From NCBI GenBank assembly GCA_019635485.1, contig JAHBZL010000012.1, positions 56,507 through 120,506 of the forward strand: a stretch of DNA of 64,000 bases. The letters are read 5' to 3'. The position numbers were made by a program, and so were the translations under genes. Shown piece after piece: positions 15,353-25,110 of this stretch (position 1 is its first letter; every line of letters begins with the position of its first letter). The DNA comes from Piscinibacter sp. GTDB taxonomy: Bacteria > Pseudomonadota > Gammaproteobacteria > Burkholderiales > Burkholderiaceae_C. Under the pieces are notes generated by a model that was not told the DNA's origin, ran no database searches, and saw only the letters and a program-made list of their open reading frames with translations.

Positions 15353-17244
15353 GTCAGTGCGGCATCCGCCAGCCCCGCGAAGCGCTTCTTCAGGCCGGCG
15401 TACCGGCCTTCCAGCGTCAGCACGACCAGCGCGATCGGCCAGTCGATCGCGGCCAGCCGGTCGACCACGGCCTGCTGCCGGCCGCGCTGGCGTCCCCACC
15501 AGGTGAGTTCGACGCCGAGCACGAACTGACGCACCGTCGGGTCCGCCGGGATGACCCGCCGGGCCAGGTACAGCCGGGCCACCTGCGCACGTGCCGGCGC
15601 GTCGAGCCGGTCCCGGATCGCCTGCACGACCGCCGCGTCCAGCCCGTGCGGCTCCAGCGTGTCGCCGCCGTCGATGTTCTCGAGCTGCCAGGCGCGCTGC
15701 GTCTCGAGTTCGTCGCGGCGCCGCCAGCGCTCGGCATACGCCTCGGCCGCCGCGGTCTCGGCGTGTTCGTTCAGGAAGGCATGGGCTCGTTCGCAGGCCA
15801 GCTTGGTGGCTTCGGGATCCAGGGCCATCGTGCGGTCCAGCAGGGCCAGCCCCTCGCGCTCGCCCTTGTCCAGGCGCACGGTGCCTTCGAGAAAGAGCCC
15901 CAGCGCATGGTCGGCGTGGGCGGCGTTGAACGCGGCGAGCGCGTCGCGCAGGTCCACCTCCGGCTCCAGGCGCATCGTCAGCCGCAGGGTCTCGATCTCC
16001 TCGTCGGCATCGCGCGCGGCCTGGGCGCGCAGGTCCGCCAGGCGCTGGCGCTGCTGCTGCACCGCGGCGTGCTGGGCCGCCCACGGCTCGGCCACCTGCG
16101 CGGCCCAGTGCGATTCGAGTTCGCCGCGCAGCGACTCGAGACGGTCGCCGAACCAGGCCCGTGCCGCGGAGGTGTCGCGCAGCGGCGGCGGGTCACCCTC
16201 CGCCGCCTTGCCGCCCGCCAGCGCGACGAGCCGCGCCCGCAGCGTCGGATGGGTGTCCAGCGGGTTGCCTACGCGGTCCAGCGCGTCGGTCAGCCAGCGC
16301 CGCGCATCGGGTTCGGCTGGCGGCTCCCCGGCCGCGGCCGCCCAGCGGTGCATCAGGTCGGGCGGCGGGGCCGCGTCGTGGTCCATGCGCTCGAAGGTCG
16401 CCTGCATGAAGCGGTGGTGCCGCGGCGTGATCAGGTTGACGCGCTTGAGCGCATGCGCCGCGTTCGCCGGCCCGACGAGTTCGGCCGACGCCGCATCGGC
16501 GAGGTACTCGTCGTTGCGCGCGAGCACGAAGGTGTAGGCATTGAAGTACGGCGCGTACCAGCGCACCAGCGGCGCGACGAGCCGCCCGAGCCAGCCCTGG
16601 ATGTGCTCGACGTACGCCTGGATCGTGCCCCAGGTGTGGCGCAGCCGGTAGACGAACGCGGAGAAGTGGCCGTGCGATCCCGCCAGGTGCCCGTACTCGT
16701 GGGCCACCACGGCCAGCGCCTCTTCCGGCGGCATGGCCTCCAGCAGCGGCAGCCCGAGCAGCAGGTAGTTGCGCGGCCAGCCGACGAGGCCGAACGCCGG
16801 GCGCTGCACGACGGCCGCGTTGACCTCGTCGACCACCAGCACGTGATGGAACCGCGGGCCCTTCATGCGCCGCCGCATGTCCTGCAGCGCGGCGAACAAT
16901 TGCGGGGCTTCGGCCGGTGCGATCTCGCGGCCCTGCGGCGGCGGCAGCCGCACGAACAGCGCCTGCACGGCGGACTTGCACAGATACCACAGCGGCACCG
17001 CGAGCAGGAACAGCAGCTTGCCGAACTTCGCGAGCAGCAGCAGCGCCGTGCCGCCGGTGAAGGCCACGACCACCACGATGCCGGCGAGCGCCAGCAGGCC
17101 GAAGCCCACGGCACCGAGCAGCAGCGCCAGGATGCCGAAGCCCAGCAGCGTCAGCGCGGCGACCTTCGCGCGGTAGCGGCCGGGCGAGGCCGCGCTCTCC
17201 TGCTCGAGCCGCGCCACGAGTTCCTTGAAACGGTCGATCTCCAC
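15349..17244 (-). CDS. M48 family metalloprotease with long C-terminal helical region
   Basis: 631 residues from GTG 17244, chosen because GGAGGG lies 5 bases upstream. Two closely spaced membrane segments at about residues 33-75 (LLGFGILALLLGAVGFGLLAL and a following hydrophobic run) and another near 80-95 precede the Zn site HEYGH (His182, Glu183, His186). The third ligand is expected in NDEYLADAASAEL. The C-terminal ~250 residues are soluble, with coiled-coil stretches (QQQRQRLADLRAQAARDADEE) and TPR-like helices, longer than HtpX. Members are membrane proteases of quality control. It is in an overlapping pair with the DMT carrier. Confidence 0.88.
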   Translation of the reverse strand: MEIDRFKELVARLEQESAASPGRYRAKVAALTLLGFGILALLLGAVGFGLLALAGIVVVVAFTGGTALLLLAKFGKLLFLLAVPLWYLCKSAVQALFVRLPPPQGREIAPAEAPQLFAALQDMRRRMKGPRFHHVLVVDEVNAAVVQRPAFGLVGWPRNYLLLGLPLLEAMPPEEALAVVAHEYGHLAGSHGHFSAFVYRLRHTWGTIQAYVEHIQGWLGRLVAPLVRWYAPYFNAYTFVLARNDEYLADAASAELVGPANAAHALKRVNLITPRHHRFMQATFERMDHDAAPPPDLMHRWAAAAGEPPAEPDARRWLTDALDRVGNPLDTHPTLRARLVALAGGKAAEGDPPPLRDTSAARAWFGDRLESLRGELESHWAAQVAEPWAAQHAAVQQQRQRLADLRAQAARDADEEIETLRLTMRLEPEVDLRDALAAFNAAHADHALGLFLEGTVRLDKGEREGLALLDRTMALDPEATKLACERAHAFLNEHAETAAAEAYAERWRRRDELETQRAWQLENIDGGDTLEPHGLDAAVVQAIRDRLDAPARAQVARLYLARRVIPADPTVRQFVLGVELTWWGRQRGRQQAVVDRLAAIDWPIALVVLTLEGRYAGLKKRFAGLADAALT

Positions 17245-17498
17245 GCCATCCCTCCGCGGCCCCTGCACCACCGGTTGGCGACGATCTTAGGCGGTGCGCA
17301 GCGCGGCCACCGCGCCTGCGGCGCCGGCAGCGCGTCGAAACGGGCGGAATCGGCCAACTGGTTCGCGCTCCCGGCGCCTGCCCGCGCCGCAACCAACGAA
17401 ACGCTTCGGTCGCGTCGTCGTGGTACGCCCGAAACCGGGCCGCGGCACAGTGGGCAGCGACGTCACTGCCACGCCCGTCGCGACGGGCCTGCCGGACC

Positions 17499-18272
17499 AT
17501 GCGCCGCAAGACCGACTGCTCCCTCCCGCCGCGCCGCCGTGTGCTGCGCGCCTTCACCCTGCTGGCCGCGCCGTGCCTGGCCTGGGCACCCGGCGCGCAG
17601 GCCGGTGGACCTGCGCCGACGCCGCTGACGGCCTGGCGCGAGGCGATCGCGCGCGGCCGCAGCGACGTGCTGGCGGCATTGATCGCCGGCGGCGCCGACC
17701 TGGAAGCCGCGGACGGCCCCGGCTGGCGGCCGCTGCACCTCGCGGCGATGGAGGACTTCGCCGCCGGCGTCTCCATGCTGCTGGCCGCCGGCGCCCGGGT
17801 CGACGCGCGCAACCGCCGCGGCGATACGCCGCTGCACCATGCCGGGCCGCAGGCCCAGCTGCTGCTCGTCGCGGCGGGGGCCGACGCCCGCAGCACCAAT
17901 GATCTCGGCCGCGTCCCGCTGCACGGCGCGAGGCAGGCCACCGAGCTGCTGCTGGAACCGGGCATCGACGTGCGCGACCGGATCGGCATGACCCCGCTGC
18001 ACGTGGCCGCCTTCGACGGCAACGAGGACAAGGTCGCGTGGTTGCTGGGGCACGGCGCCGACCCGAATGCCCGCAGTGGTGCCGCCTTCGACCTCGCCGC
18101 GCAGCCGGGCTGGCGCGACCCGGATCCGCAACATCGCTTCGCGCCGGGACAGCGCCCGCTGGACCTGGTGCGATGGCAGCACGACCGGGTCAAGTGGTCG
18201 ACCGGCCGCTACGCGAAGACACTCGACCTGCTCGACCACGCCACGCCGCGCGCCGGCCTCTTCCGGCGTTGA
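17499..18272 (+). CDS. Exported ankyrin-repeat protein
   Basis: 257 residues. A signal peptide (RRRVLRAFTLLAAPCLAWA, cleavage near AQA-GG) is followed by about five ankyrin repeats: GADLEAADGPGWRPLHLAAM, GARVDARNRRGDTPLHHAG, GADARSTNDLGRVPLHGA, DVRDRIGMTPLHVAAF (each shown by its core), then GADPNARSG. A C-terminal cap of about 50 residues ends in RAGLFRR. Periplasmic ankyrin proteins usually act as protein-binding modules. It is divergent from the M48 gene with a 254-base spacer. No partner is apparent. Confidence 0.85.
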   Translation: MRRKTDCSLPPRRRVLRAFTLLAAPCLAWAPGAQAGGPAPTPLTAWREAIARGRSDVLAALIAGGADLEAADGPGWRPLHLAAMEDFAAGVSMLLAAGARVDARNRRGDTPLHHAGPQAQLLLVAAGADARSTNDLGRVPLHGARQATELLLEPGIDVRDRIGMTPLHVAAFDGNEDKVAWLLGHGADPNARSGAAFDLAAQPGWRDPDPQHRFAPGQRPLDLVRWQHDRVKWSTGRYAKTLDLLDHATPRAGLFRR

Positions 18273-18296
18273 GGCGCCCGCCTCGAAGACCACGCG

Positions 18297-19229
18297 CTAG
18301 GGGCGGCAGCACGCCGTCTCGCCCGGACCGCGCAGCGTGGGCGGCGGCGGCACGCGTGCCAGCCCGGGCGCCGGCGGTGCCGCGGCGCGCTGCCGTGTGT
18401 GCTGCCACCAGGACACGCCCGCGATCACGGCGAACACCAGCACGACACTGCCGAACACGGCGGCCAGGCGCGCACCGGTCCCGAGTCGGCCGAGGCGGCT
18501 GAAATGGCCGAGGGCCGCCGCGCCGGGCGCCGGCCCGCGCCGGTGCCGCTCGAGCCGGCGCAGGATCAATTGCCAGGCGTGCGCCTCCGACACGCCGCCC
18601 GGCGGCGCGTGGAACGAAACCTCGTGATGGAAGAAGCGGCGCAGGAACGCGAGCAGCTGCGCATCGGTCTCGAAGCGCGTGACTTCGCTGGACTCGCCGT
18701 AGTCGGCACGGACGTAGGCGCGGCCGTCGAACCGGATCGTCGTGCCGCCCTCCTTGTGCGCGGTCGAGAAGGCCGCGCCGGCGCGCAGTGCGGAGACGAT
18801 CGCCTGCTGCGTCGCGGCGGCGTCGGCCAGCTGCGCGTCATCGTCGGCCCAGCGCGCCACCAGGGCCTGCCGCCCGGAAACCGATCCCGCGCCGGACGGC
18901 GGCGGTGCGTCGATCGCGAGCCGACCGGTCCACAGGCCGATCCAGTTCTCGGCGTGCCGCCGCAGCGCGGCGTCGTCCGCGGCCTCGCCTTCGGCGCTCA
19001 CGTCGAAGGCCAGCCGATACACGTTGGCGCCTTCGAGGACGGCGTCGAGGCTCAGTTCGACCCGGAACCGCAGCGTTCCGACGCGGGCCTGCGCCGCCCG
19101 CGCCGACGGACGGCCCTCGATCGGCACGAACACGGCACCGATCGCCCGCTCGAGGCCGGCCTGCACGTCCTGCGGCTCGGCCGCATCGCGGAAGTGCAGG
19201 CGGCGGTGCAGCAGCGTGCGTGTCGTCAT
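18297..19229 (-). CDS. Hypothetical protein with C-terminal membrane anchor
   Basis: 310 residues. The N-terminal ~220 residues are soluble (LLHRRLHFRDAAEPQD, FRVELSLDAVLEGANVYRL, RYVRADYGE-type segments, FLRRFFHHEVSFHAPPG). One membrane helix follows at about 260-282 (LAAVFGSVVLVFAVIAGVSWW), then a Pro-rich tail ending ETACCRP. I do not recognise the family. It is the last of three same-strand genes from 20807, with gaps of 33 and 0 bases, so it probably works with the two upstream proteins. The orientation of the tail-anchor type suggests a cytoplasmic bulk domain. Confidence 0.7.
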   Translation of the reverse strand: MTTRTLLHRRLHFRDAAEPQDVQAGLERAIGAVFVPIEGRPSARAAQARVGTLRFRVELSLDAVLEGANVYRLAFDVSAEGEAADDAALRRHAENWIGLWTGRLAIDAPPPSGAGSVSGRQALVARWADDDAQLADAAATQQAIVSALRAGAAFSTAHKEGGTTIRFDGRAYVRADYGESSEVTRFETDAQLLAFLRRFFHHEVSFHAPPGGVSEAHAWQLILRRLERHRRGPAPGAAALGHFSRLGRLGTGARLAAVFGSVVLVFAVIAGVSWWQHTRQRAAAPPAPGLARVPPPPTLRGPGETACCRP

Positions 19230-19262
19230 GGAGCGTTCCCTCGTCGTGGGCGGCGATACGGC

Positions 19263-20297
19263 TCAGCGACGGCCGGCTGCCGCGCGGTGGTCGTGGTCGA
19301 GCGCGGCGAGAAAGGCGTCGCGTTCGAGCGACAGCGCGGCGCCTTCGCCGCCGCTGGTGGCGAGCCCGGCGTAGTGCCGGATCCACTCGCCCGACCGCCG
19401 GAAGGCCAGGTCGGCGCCGGCCACGTCGCCGGTCGCCATCAGGCGCCGCATGCGGGTGCGGTGGAGCTCGGCGGTCGCGCAGGCGTAGCCGATGTGCGGG
19501 CAGCCCTCGCGGATATGCGCTTCGGCGGCCGCCACGTCGCCGGCCGCTTCGAGGGCCAGCGCCTCGCGCCACCACGCCGGGCCCTCGACCTCCGGAGCAG
19601 CTTCCGCAGAGGCGGCGGCGGGATCCGATCCGTCCGCCGTCGCGACCGGCTCCCCGGCCAGGTCAACGGCTGGCGGCGGCGGCTCGCCGCTCGCCTCCCT
19701 GCTCGCCTCGTCCAGTGCCTCGCCGGCATCGGCAGGCCCGTGCCCCGCGGGCGCGGGCGGTGCGTCCGCCTGCGGGTCGAGGACGAAGCGCGAGCCGCGC
19801 GGCGTCTCGAGCGTGAACGAGCGCAGCATCTCGAACCAGGCGTCGCGGACGCTGTCGGCGAACAGCTCCGGCGCGGTGAGCGACAGCTGGACCAGCCGGT
19901 CGCCGTCCTCCAGAAAGGCGAAGCGCACCGTCATCGGCCCCAGCTCGGAATCCATCGCCGCTTCGCCGAGGATGGCGGCCACGCCGGCGACGCGGTCCTG
20001 GCCCACCGCACGCGGCTGCAGCGGCTGCTGCTGCAGGTGGTACCACGCCCAGTCGTGCAGCGAGCCGTCGACATGGGCCGGACGTGCGGCGAACGAGAAG
20101 ACGATCGCGGCATGCGGCGCGGTGACGATCGCCAGCGGCGCGAAGGCCGTCGGATCGGAGAAGTCGATGGCGTCGGATGGCAGCGCGTGGCTGACCCAGT
20201 CGGCCGGCAGCACGGCCGTGAAACCGAGGTCGGCGACGCGGGCCGGGAACCGGCGCGGGGCCAGGGGCAGCGTGGCGGTCATGGCGGGGCGTTCCAT
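19263..20297 (-). CDS. Hypothetical protein, DcrB/DUF1795-like N-terminal region
   Basis: 344 residues from ATG 20297, immediately after the upstream stop (TGA-ATG). ATG 20282 (MTATLPL) is an alternative. Residues about 20-170 resemble the DcrB/DUF1795 fold (LGFTAVLPADWV, FSFAARPAHVDGSLHDW, DRLVQLSLTAPELFADSVRDAWFEML by key residues). A Pro/Ala/Glu-rich low-complexity linker (about 180-240) and a C-terminal helical block with three Cys/His (GCPHIGYACATAELH) follow. No signal peptide is seen. The assignment to DcrB-like is tentative. Middle gene of a three-gene operon. Confidence 0.65.
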   Translation of the reverse strand: MERPAMTATLPLAPRRFPARVADLGFTAVLPADWVSHALPSDAIDFSDPTAFAPLAIVTAPHAAIVFSFAARPAHVDGSLHDWAWYHLQQQPLQPRAVGQDRVAGVAAILGEAAMDSELGPMTVRFAFLEDGDRLVQLSLTAPELFADSVRDAWFEMLRSFTLETPRGSRFVLDPQADAPPAPAGHGPADAGEALDEASREASGEPPPPAVDLAGEPVATADGSDPAAASAEAAPEVEGPAWWREALALEAAGDVAAAEAHIREGCPHIGYACATAELHRTRMRRLMATGDVAGADLAFRRSGEWIRHYAGLATSGGEGAALSLERDAFLAALDHDHRAAAGRR

Positions 20298-20807
20298 TCA
20301 GTCGAGGTGCGGTGCCGAGTCGTCGGTCCCGGTCCACAGCAGGTGCAGTCCGAGCGCCCCGAGGACCACCAGCGCCAGCCCCGGCAGGCGGCCTATGCCA
20401 CTCATCGAGAGTGCCAGGGCGCAGGCGACCAGCACCATGAACACCAGCATCAGGCCCGCACCGACGCGGGCCCACACCGCCCGCCGGCGAAGGCCGCGAC
20501 CGATCACCCAGCAGGCGCACGCCAGCAGGCAGCCCGCCGTGGCCGCCAACGCAGCGGCGTCGAGCACGATCTGGGCAAGCGCACCGGCCAGCCGCGCGGC
20601 GCCGTCGAGCACCTCCAGCGTGCCCTGCAGCGCGCCGAGCACGCCGTCCGGGCGATCGCCGAAGCCGGCGTCGGGCGGCAAGGGCGCGTGACGCTGCCGC
20701 AGCGTGTGCACGGCGTAGAACGCGAGCATGGCGAGCGACGGCATGGCGACGACGACGCCACCGATCGTGAAGGCGCGCGCCAGGGTCGCGCGGGAGACGG
20801 GGTTCAT
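20298..20807 (-). CDS. Hypothetical membrane protein
   Basis: 169 residues with four predicted membrane helices: about 12-33 (FTIGGVVVAMPSLAMLAFYAV), 70-100 (a long Ala/Leu-rich segment ending in LLACACWVIG), 111-133 (GAGLMLVFMVLVACALAL) and 140-158 (LPGLALVVLGALGLHLLW). A Pro/Gly-rich loop (APLPPDAGFGDRPDG) follows helix 1. The family is unknown. It is the first gene of the operon 20807-18297 and ends exactly one base before the next start, so translation is coupled. It is divergent from the AraC regulator at 20972. Confidence 0.68.
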   Translation of the reverse strand: MNPVSRATLARAFTIGGVVVAMPSLAMLAFYAVHTLRQRHAPLPPDAGFGDRPDGVLGALQGTLEVLDGAARLAGALAQIVLDAAALAATAGCLLACACWVIGRGLRRRAVWARVGAGLMLVFMVLVACALALSMSGIGRLPGLALVVLGALGLHLLWTGTDDSAPHLD

Positions 20808-20971
20808 GCGGGCGTTGCAACGAGGCGGCTGGCCGTCGGCCGATGCCGCGCACTGTCGGCCCGGCCGGTTTCACCTCGACGTCCGCCCCGGCGCCGGCCT
20901 GTTTCGATTGTTGCGGCGGCGGTGTCCGCGATCCGCTTCGGCCACGGGCCGCGCGTATAGTGCGCCGCCGC

Positions 20972-21931
20972 ATGGATGCCCTGTCCGAAGTGCTGAAGGT
21001 CGTGCAGCTGAACGGCGCGATCTTCTTCAACGCCCACTTCACCGCGCCCTGGTGCGTCGTGTCGCCGGCCGAGGGCTCGCTCGCGCCGCTGCTGGACCGC
21101 GGCGGCGAACGCATCGTGCTGTACCACTACGTCGTCGAGGGCTCGTGCCTGGTCACGCTGGACGGCATGTCTCCGGTGACGCTGAACGCCGGCGACATCG
21201 TCGTCTTCCCGCAGGGCGACGCGCACACGATGGCGTCGTCGCGCGATGCCCGGCCGCAGCCGCTGGACGCGCAGGCCATCCTGCGCGACCGCAACAAGCT
21301 GCTGGAGCTCGGCGGCGGCGGCGCGACCACGCGCTTCGTCTGCGGCTACCTGGCCTGCGATCCGCGCCTGTTCCAGCCGGTGCTGGCCGCGCTGCCGCCG
21401 GTGGTCACGATGAGCCTGCGCCGCATGGACAAGGCCGGCTGGCTGGAGGCCTCGCTGCAGCACGCGGTGCAAGAGGCGGCGTCGCCGCAGCCGGGTGCCG
21501 AAGGCGTGCTGGCCAAGCTCTCCGAGGTGATGGTGGTCGAGACGCTGCGCCAGTACGTCGCGCAGCTCGAGCCCGGGCACACCGGCTGGCTGTCCGGGCT
21601 GCGCGACCGCGCCGTCGGCCGCTGCCTCGCGCTGATGCACGAGAAGCCCGCGCATCCCTGGACGGTGGACGCACTGGCCCGCGAGGTCGCGCTGTCCCGG
21701 TCGGTGCTGGCCGAGCGCTTCACGCACTACGTCGGCCAGTCGCCGATGCAGTACCTCGGCCGCTGGCGCATGGCACTGGCCACCAACTTCCTGCGGCGCA
21801 GCGCGCTGAGCCTGGCGCGCATCGCCGAACTGGTGGGCTACGAGACGGATGCCGCGTTCAGCCGGGCATTCCGGCGCGAGTTCGGCGTGCCGCCGGCGGC
21901 CTGGCGGCGGCTTCACGCCGGGCCACCGTGA
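20972..21931 (+). CDS. AraC family regulator with cupin sensor domain
   Basis: 319 residues from ATG 20972. The N-terminal cupin_6 type sensor (VVEGSCLVTLDGMSPVTL, AGDIVVFPQGDAHTM) is followed by the C-terminal double helix-turn-helix (WTVDALAREVALSRSVLAERF, then LARIAELVGYETDAAFSRAFRREFG by core residues). This layout is common in regulators of oxidoreductases and efflux systems. The 3' end overlaps the 3' end of the RND pump gene on the other strand by 74 bases (21858-21931). It may control the convergent pump operon; this is inference. Confidence 0.9.
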   Translation: MDALSEVLKVVQLNGAIFFNAHFTAPWCVVSPAEGSLAPLLDRGGERIVLYHYVVEGSCLVTLDGMSPVTLNAGDIVVFPQGDAHTMASSRDARPQPLDAQAILRDRNKLLELGGGGATTRFVCGYLACDPRLFQPVLAALPPVVTMSLRRMDKAGWLEASLQHAVQEAASPQPGAEGVLAKLSEVMVVETLRQYVAQLEPGHTGWLSGLRDRAVGRCLALMHEKPAHPWTVDALAREVALSRSVLAERFTHYVGQSPMQYLGRWRMALATNFLRRSALSLARIAELVGYETDAAFSRAFRREFGVPPAAWRRLHAGPP

Positions 21932-24900
21932 AGTAGAGCAGCGGGATCACCACCAGCGTCAGCAGCGTGCTGACCGAGATGCCGAACAGCAGCGACGTGG
22001 CCAGGCCGTTGAAGATCGGGTCGTCGACGATGAACAGCGCCCCGAGCATCGCCGCCACGGCGGTCAGCAGGATCGGCTGCGCGCGGGTCGAGGCCGAGCG
22101 GACCACCGCCTCCTCCAGCGGCATGCCTTCGGCGAGCTTCAGCTCGATGAAGTCGACCAGCAGGATCGAGTTGCGCACGATGATGCCCGCCAGCGCGATC
22201 ATGCCGATCATGCTGGTGGCCGTGTATTCGGCGCCCAGCAGCGCGTGCCCCGGCAACACGCCGACCACCGTCAGCGGGATCGGCGCCATGATCACCAGCG
22301 GGGTCTGGTACGAGCGGAAGTGCGCGACGACCAGCAGGTAGATCAGCACCAGCCCGAACGCGTAGGTGATGCCCATGTCGCGGAAGGTCTCGTAGGTGAC
22401 CTTCCACTCGCCGTCCCAGCGCAGCGCGTAGCCGCGGTAGGGGTCGCCCGGCGGCCCGATGAAGTGTTCCGCGAGCCCGCCGCCGCCCGGCGTGGGCAGC
22501 GCCGCGATCGCAGCGCGCGCGGCGAACATGCCGTACAGCGGGCTGTCGACGCGGCCCGCCACGTCGCCGACGACGTAGTCGACCGGCAGCAGGTCCTTGT
22601 GGTGCACGGGCTGCTCGCGTTCGGCGTCGGTGATGTCCACCAGTTCGCGGATCGGCACCAGCTGGCCGGCGGCGCCGCGCAGCGGCAGCTGCAGCAGCGT
22701 CTCCAGCTCGCCGTGCTGTTCGGCCGGCAGCTGCAGCAAGGCCGGTACGGGCACCCGGCCCTCGTCGTGCAGGAAGGTGGCCGCTTCGCCGGCGAGACCG
22801 GCGCGCAGCGTGTCCACGATGTCGGCCTGGGCGATGCCCAGCTGCGCGGCCTTGCGCCGGTCGACCCGCAGCACCTTGCGCGGCGCGGCGGCGATGCTGC
22901 TGTCGTCGACGTCCACCACCCCGGCCGTCGCTTCGAGCGCGGCGCGCACGGCGCGCGCGAGCTGGCGCCGGCCTTCCACCTCGGGCCCGTAGATCTCGGC
23001 CACCAGCGGCGCGAGCACCGGCGGGCCCGGCGGCACCTCGACCAGCTTGACGTTGGCGCCGAGCCGGCGGCCGATGGCCCGCAGACCGGGACGCAGACGC
23101 TTGACGATCGCGTGGCTCTGCTGCGCGCGATGCGCCTTGTCGAGCAGCGTGACCTGCAGGTCGCCCACCGCGCCGCCGCGGCGCAGCTGGTACTGCCGCA
23201 GCAGGCCGTTGAAGTTGATCGGCGAGGCCGTGCCGGCATAGGCCTGGTAGTGGCGCACCTCGGGCTGCGCGGCCAGGAAGGCGCCCAGCTCGCGCAGCAC
23301 GCCGGCGGTCTGCTCCAGCGGCGTGCCGGCGGGCATGTCCACCACGACCTGGAACTCCGACTTGTTGTCGAAGGGCAGCATCTTCAGGATCACGACCCCC
23401 GTCGCCGGCAGGGCCAGCGACAGTGCGATCAGCCCCGCGACGCCGGCCGCGAGGACGCGGCGGCGGCGCGCGCCGCGGCGCTCGTCCAGCAGCGGCACGA
23501 ACACGCGTTCGAACAGCTGCTCGAGCCGGGCCGCGAAACGGCCGCTTCCGGCGTGGGCGCGGCCCGCCGGGAGCTGCAGCCACCGGCGCGCGAGCCAGGG
23601 CGTGACGCTGAACGCGATGGCCAGCGACAGCAGCATGCCCAGGCTGGCGTTGATCGGGATCGGGCTCATGTACGGGCCGGTCAGCCCGGTCAGGAAGGCC
23701 ATCGGCAGCAGGGCCGCGATCACCGTCAGCGTGGCCAGCACGGTCGGCCCGCCGACCTCGTCGACCGCGGCCGGGATCAGCGCGTGCAGCGGCCGGTCCG
23801 GGTGCCGCTGCTGCTGGCGGTGGATGTTCTCCACCACCACGATGGCGTCGTCGACCAGGATGCCGATCGAGAAGATCAGCGCAAACAGCGACACCCGGTT
23901 CAGCGTGAAGCCCCAGGCCCAGGACGCGAACAGCGTGCCCGCGAGCGTCAGCGCGACGGCCACGCCGACGATGGCCGCCTCGCGCCGGCCCAGCGTCAGG
24001 AACACCAGCGCCACGACGCAGGCGGTGGCGAACAGCAGCTTGCGGATCAGCGCCCGGGCCTTGTCGTCGGCCGTCACGCCATAGTTGCGGCTCGGCACCA
24101 CCTCCACGCCGGGCGGGATCAGCGTGTTGCGCAGCTCCTCGACGCGGTGCAGCACGCCGTCGGCCACATCGATCGCGTTTTCGCCCGGCTGCTTGGAGAT
24201 CTGGATTGTCACGGCCGCGAACTCGGCCGGTTCGGCCCCGCCCGTGCCGTGCCACACGTAATGCCGGGGCGGCGGCGCGCCCTCGCGGACGGCCGCCACG
24301 TCCTGCAGCGCGACCGGCCTGCCGCCGCGCACGCCGACCACCAGCTCGCCCACCTCGCCGGCGTCGCGCAGGAAGGTGCCGGCCTCGATCGCCACGGCGC
24401 GGTTGCCGCTCAGCAGCTCGCCCACCGGCGCGCCCTGGTTGGCCGCCTGCAGCGCCTGGCGCAGCTCCGCCACGGTGATGCCGACGCGGGCCATGCGCTG
24501 CGGATCGAGTTCGACCCGCACCGCGCGCCCCGGGCCGCCGAGCGTGAGCACCTCGCGCGTGCCGGGCACACGCTTGAGCTCGGTCTCCAGGCTGTGCGCC
24601 ACCCGCTCCAGTCCCTCGGGCCCGGCGGACCGGTCGCGGTCGACGAGGGTGAGTGCCACGACGGGCACGTCGTCGATGCCCTGCGGGCGGACCAGTGGCG
24701 GCCCCGCGCCCAGGTCGCGCGTCAGCCCGGCCTCGATGCGGTCGACCGTGTCGTACAGGCGCACCAGCGCTTCGGTGCGCGGCACGCCGACCTTGAACTG
24801 CACCGTCAGCAGGGCCAGCCCCGGCTCGGACCGCGAGAGCACATGCTCGACACCCGGGATCCGGCCGAGCAGCTGCTCGGTCGGCGTGGAGACCCTCTGC

Positions 24901-25103
24901 TCCACGTCGCGCACCGACGCACCCGGGAACGGCACGGCGACGTGCGCCAGCGTGACGTCGATCTGCGGCTCCTCCTCGCGCGGCGTCACCCACACGGCGG
25001 CGACGCCGAGCAGCAGCACGAGCAGCGCGAGCAGCGGCGTGATCGGTGCAGCCTGGAAGAAGGCGGCGATGCGGCCCGCCAGGCCGAGTCGTCCGGTGTC
25101 CAT
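21858..25103 (-). CDS. RND family efflux transporter permease
   Basis: 1081 residues, the normal RND length. The first membrane helix (LLALLVLLLGVAAVWV) leads to TPREEEPQIDVTLAHVAVPFPGASVRDVEQ, given only by core, typical of a subgroup of HAE1-like pumps. The large periplasmic loops and the second helix cluster (FSIGILVDDAIVVVENIH) are intact; the Asp pair of the proton relay is seen as DDAIVV. It exports substrates across both membranes with the adaptor encoded 7 bases upstream and an outer-membrane factor located elsewhere. The last 25 codons overlap the AraC gene on the opposite strand. Confidence 0.93.
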   Translation of the reverse strand: MDTGRLGLAGRIAAFFQAAPITPLLALLVLLLGVAAVWVTPREEEPQIDVTLAHVAVPFPGASVRDVEQRVSTPTEQLLGRIPGVEHVLSRSEPGLALLTVQFKVGVPRTEALVRLYDTVDRIEAGLTRDLGAGPPLVRPQGIDDVPVVALTLVDRDRSAGPEGLERVAHSLETELKRVPGTREVLTLGGPGRAVRVELDPQRMARVGITVAELRQALQAANQGAPVGELLSGNRAVAIEAGTFLRDAGEVGELVVGVRGGRPVALQDVAAVREGAPPPRHYVWHGTGGAEPAEFAAVTIQISKQPGENAIDVADGVLHRVEELRNTLIPPGVEVVPSRNYGVTADDKARALIRKLLFATACVVALVFLTLGRREAAIVGVAVALTLAGTLFASWAWGFTLNRVSLFALIFSIGILVDDAIVVVENIHRQQQRHPDRPLHALIPAAVDEVGGPTVLATLTVIAALLPMAFLTGLTGPYMSPIPINASLGMLLSLAIAFSVTPWLARRWLQLPAGRAHAGSGRFAARLEQLFERVFVPLLDERRGARRRRVLAAGVAGLIALSLALPATGVVILKMLPFDNKSEFQVVVDMPAGTPLEQTAGVLRELGAFLAAQPEVRHYQAYAGTASPINFNGLLRQYQLRRGGAVGDLQVTLLDKAHRAQQSHAIVKRLRPGLRAIGRRLGANVKLVEVPPGPPVLAPLVAEIYGPEVEGRRQLARAVRAALEATAGVVDVDDSSIAAAPRKVLRVDRRKAAQLGIAQADIVDTLRAGLAGEAATFLHDEGRVPVPALLQLPAEQHGELETLLQLPLRGAAGQLVPIRELVDITDAEREQPVHHKDLLPVDYVVGDVAGRVDSPLYGMFAARAAIAALPTPGGGGLAEHFIGPPGDPYRGYALRWDGEWKVTYETFRDMGITYAFGLVLIYLLVVAHFRSYQTPLVIMAPIPLTVVGVLPGHALLGAEYTATSMIGMIALAGIIVRNSILLVDFIELKLAEGMPLEEAVVRSASTRAQPILLTAVAAMLGALFIVDDPIFNGLATSLLFGISVSTLLTLVVIPLLYFTVARREAAARPPAARRTRAGMPG

Positions 25104-25110
25104 GCCGGCC

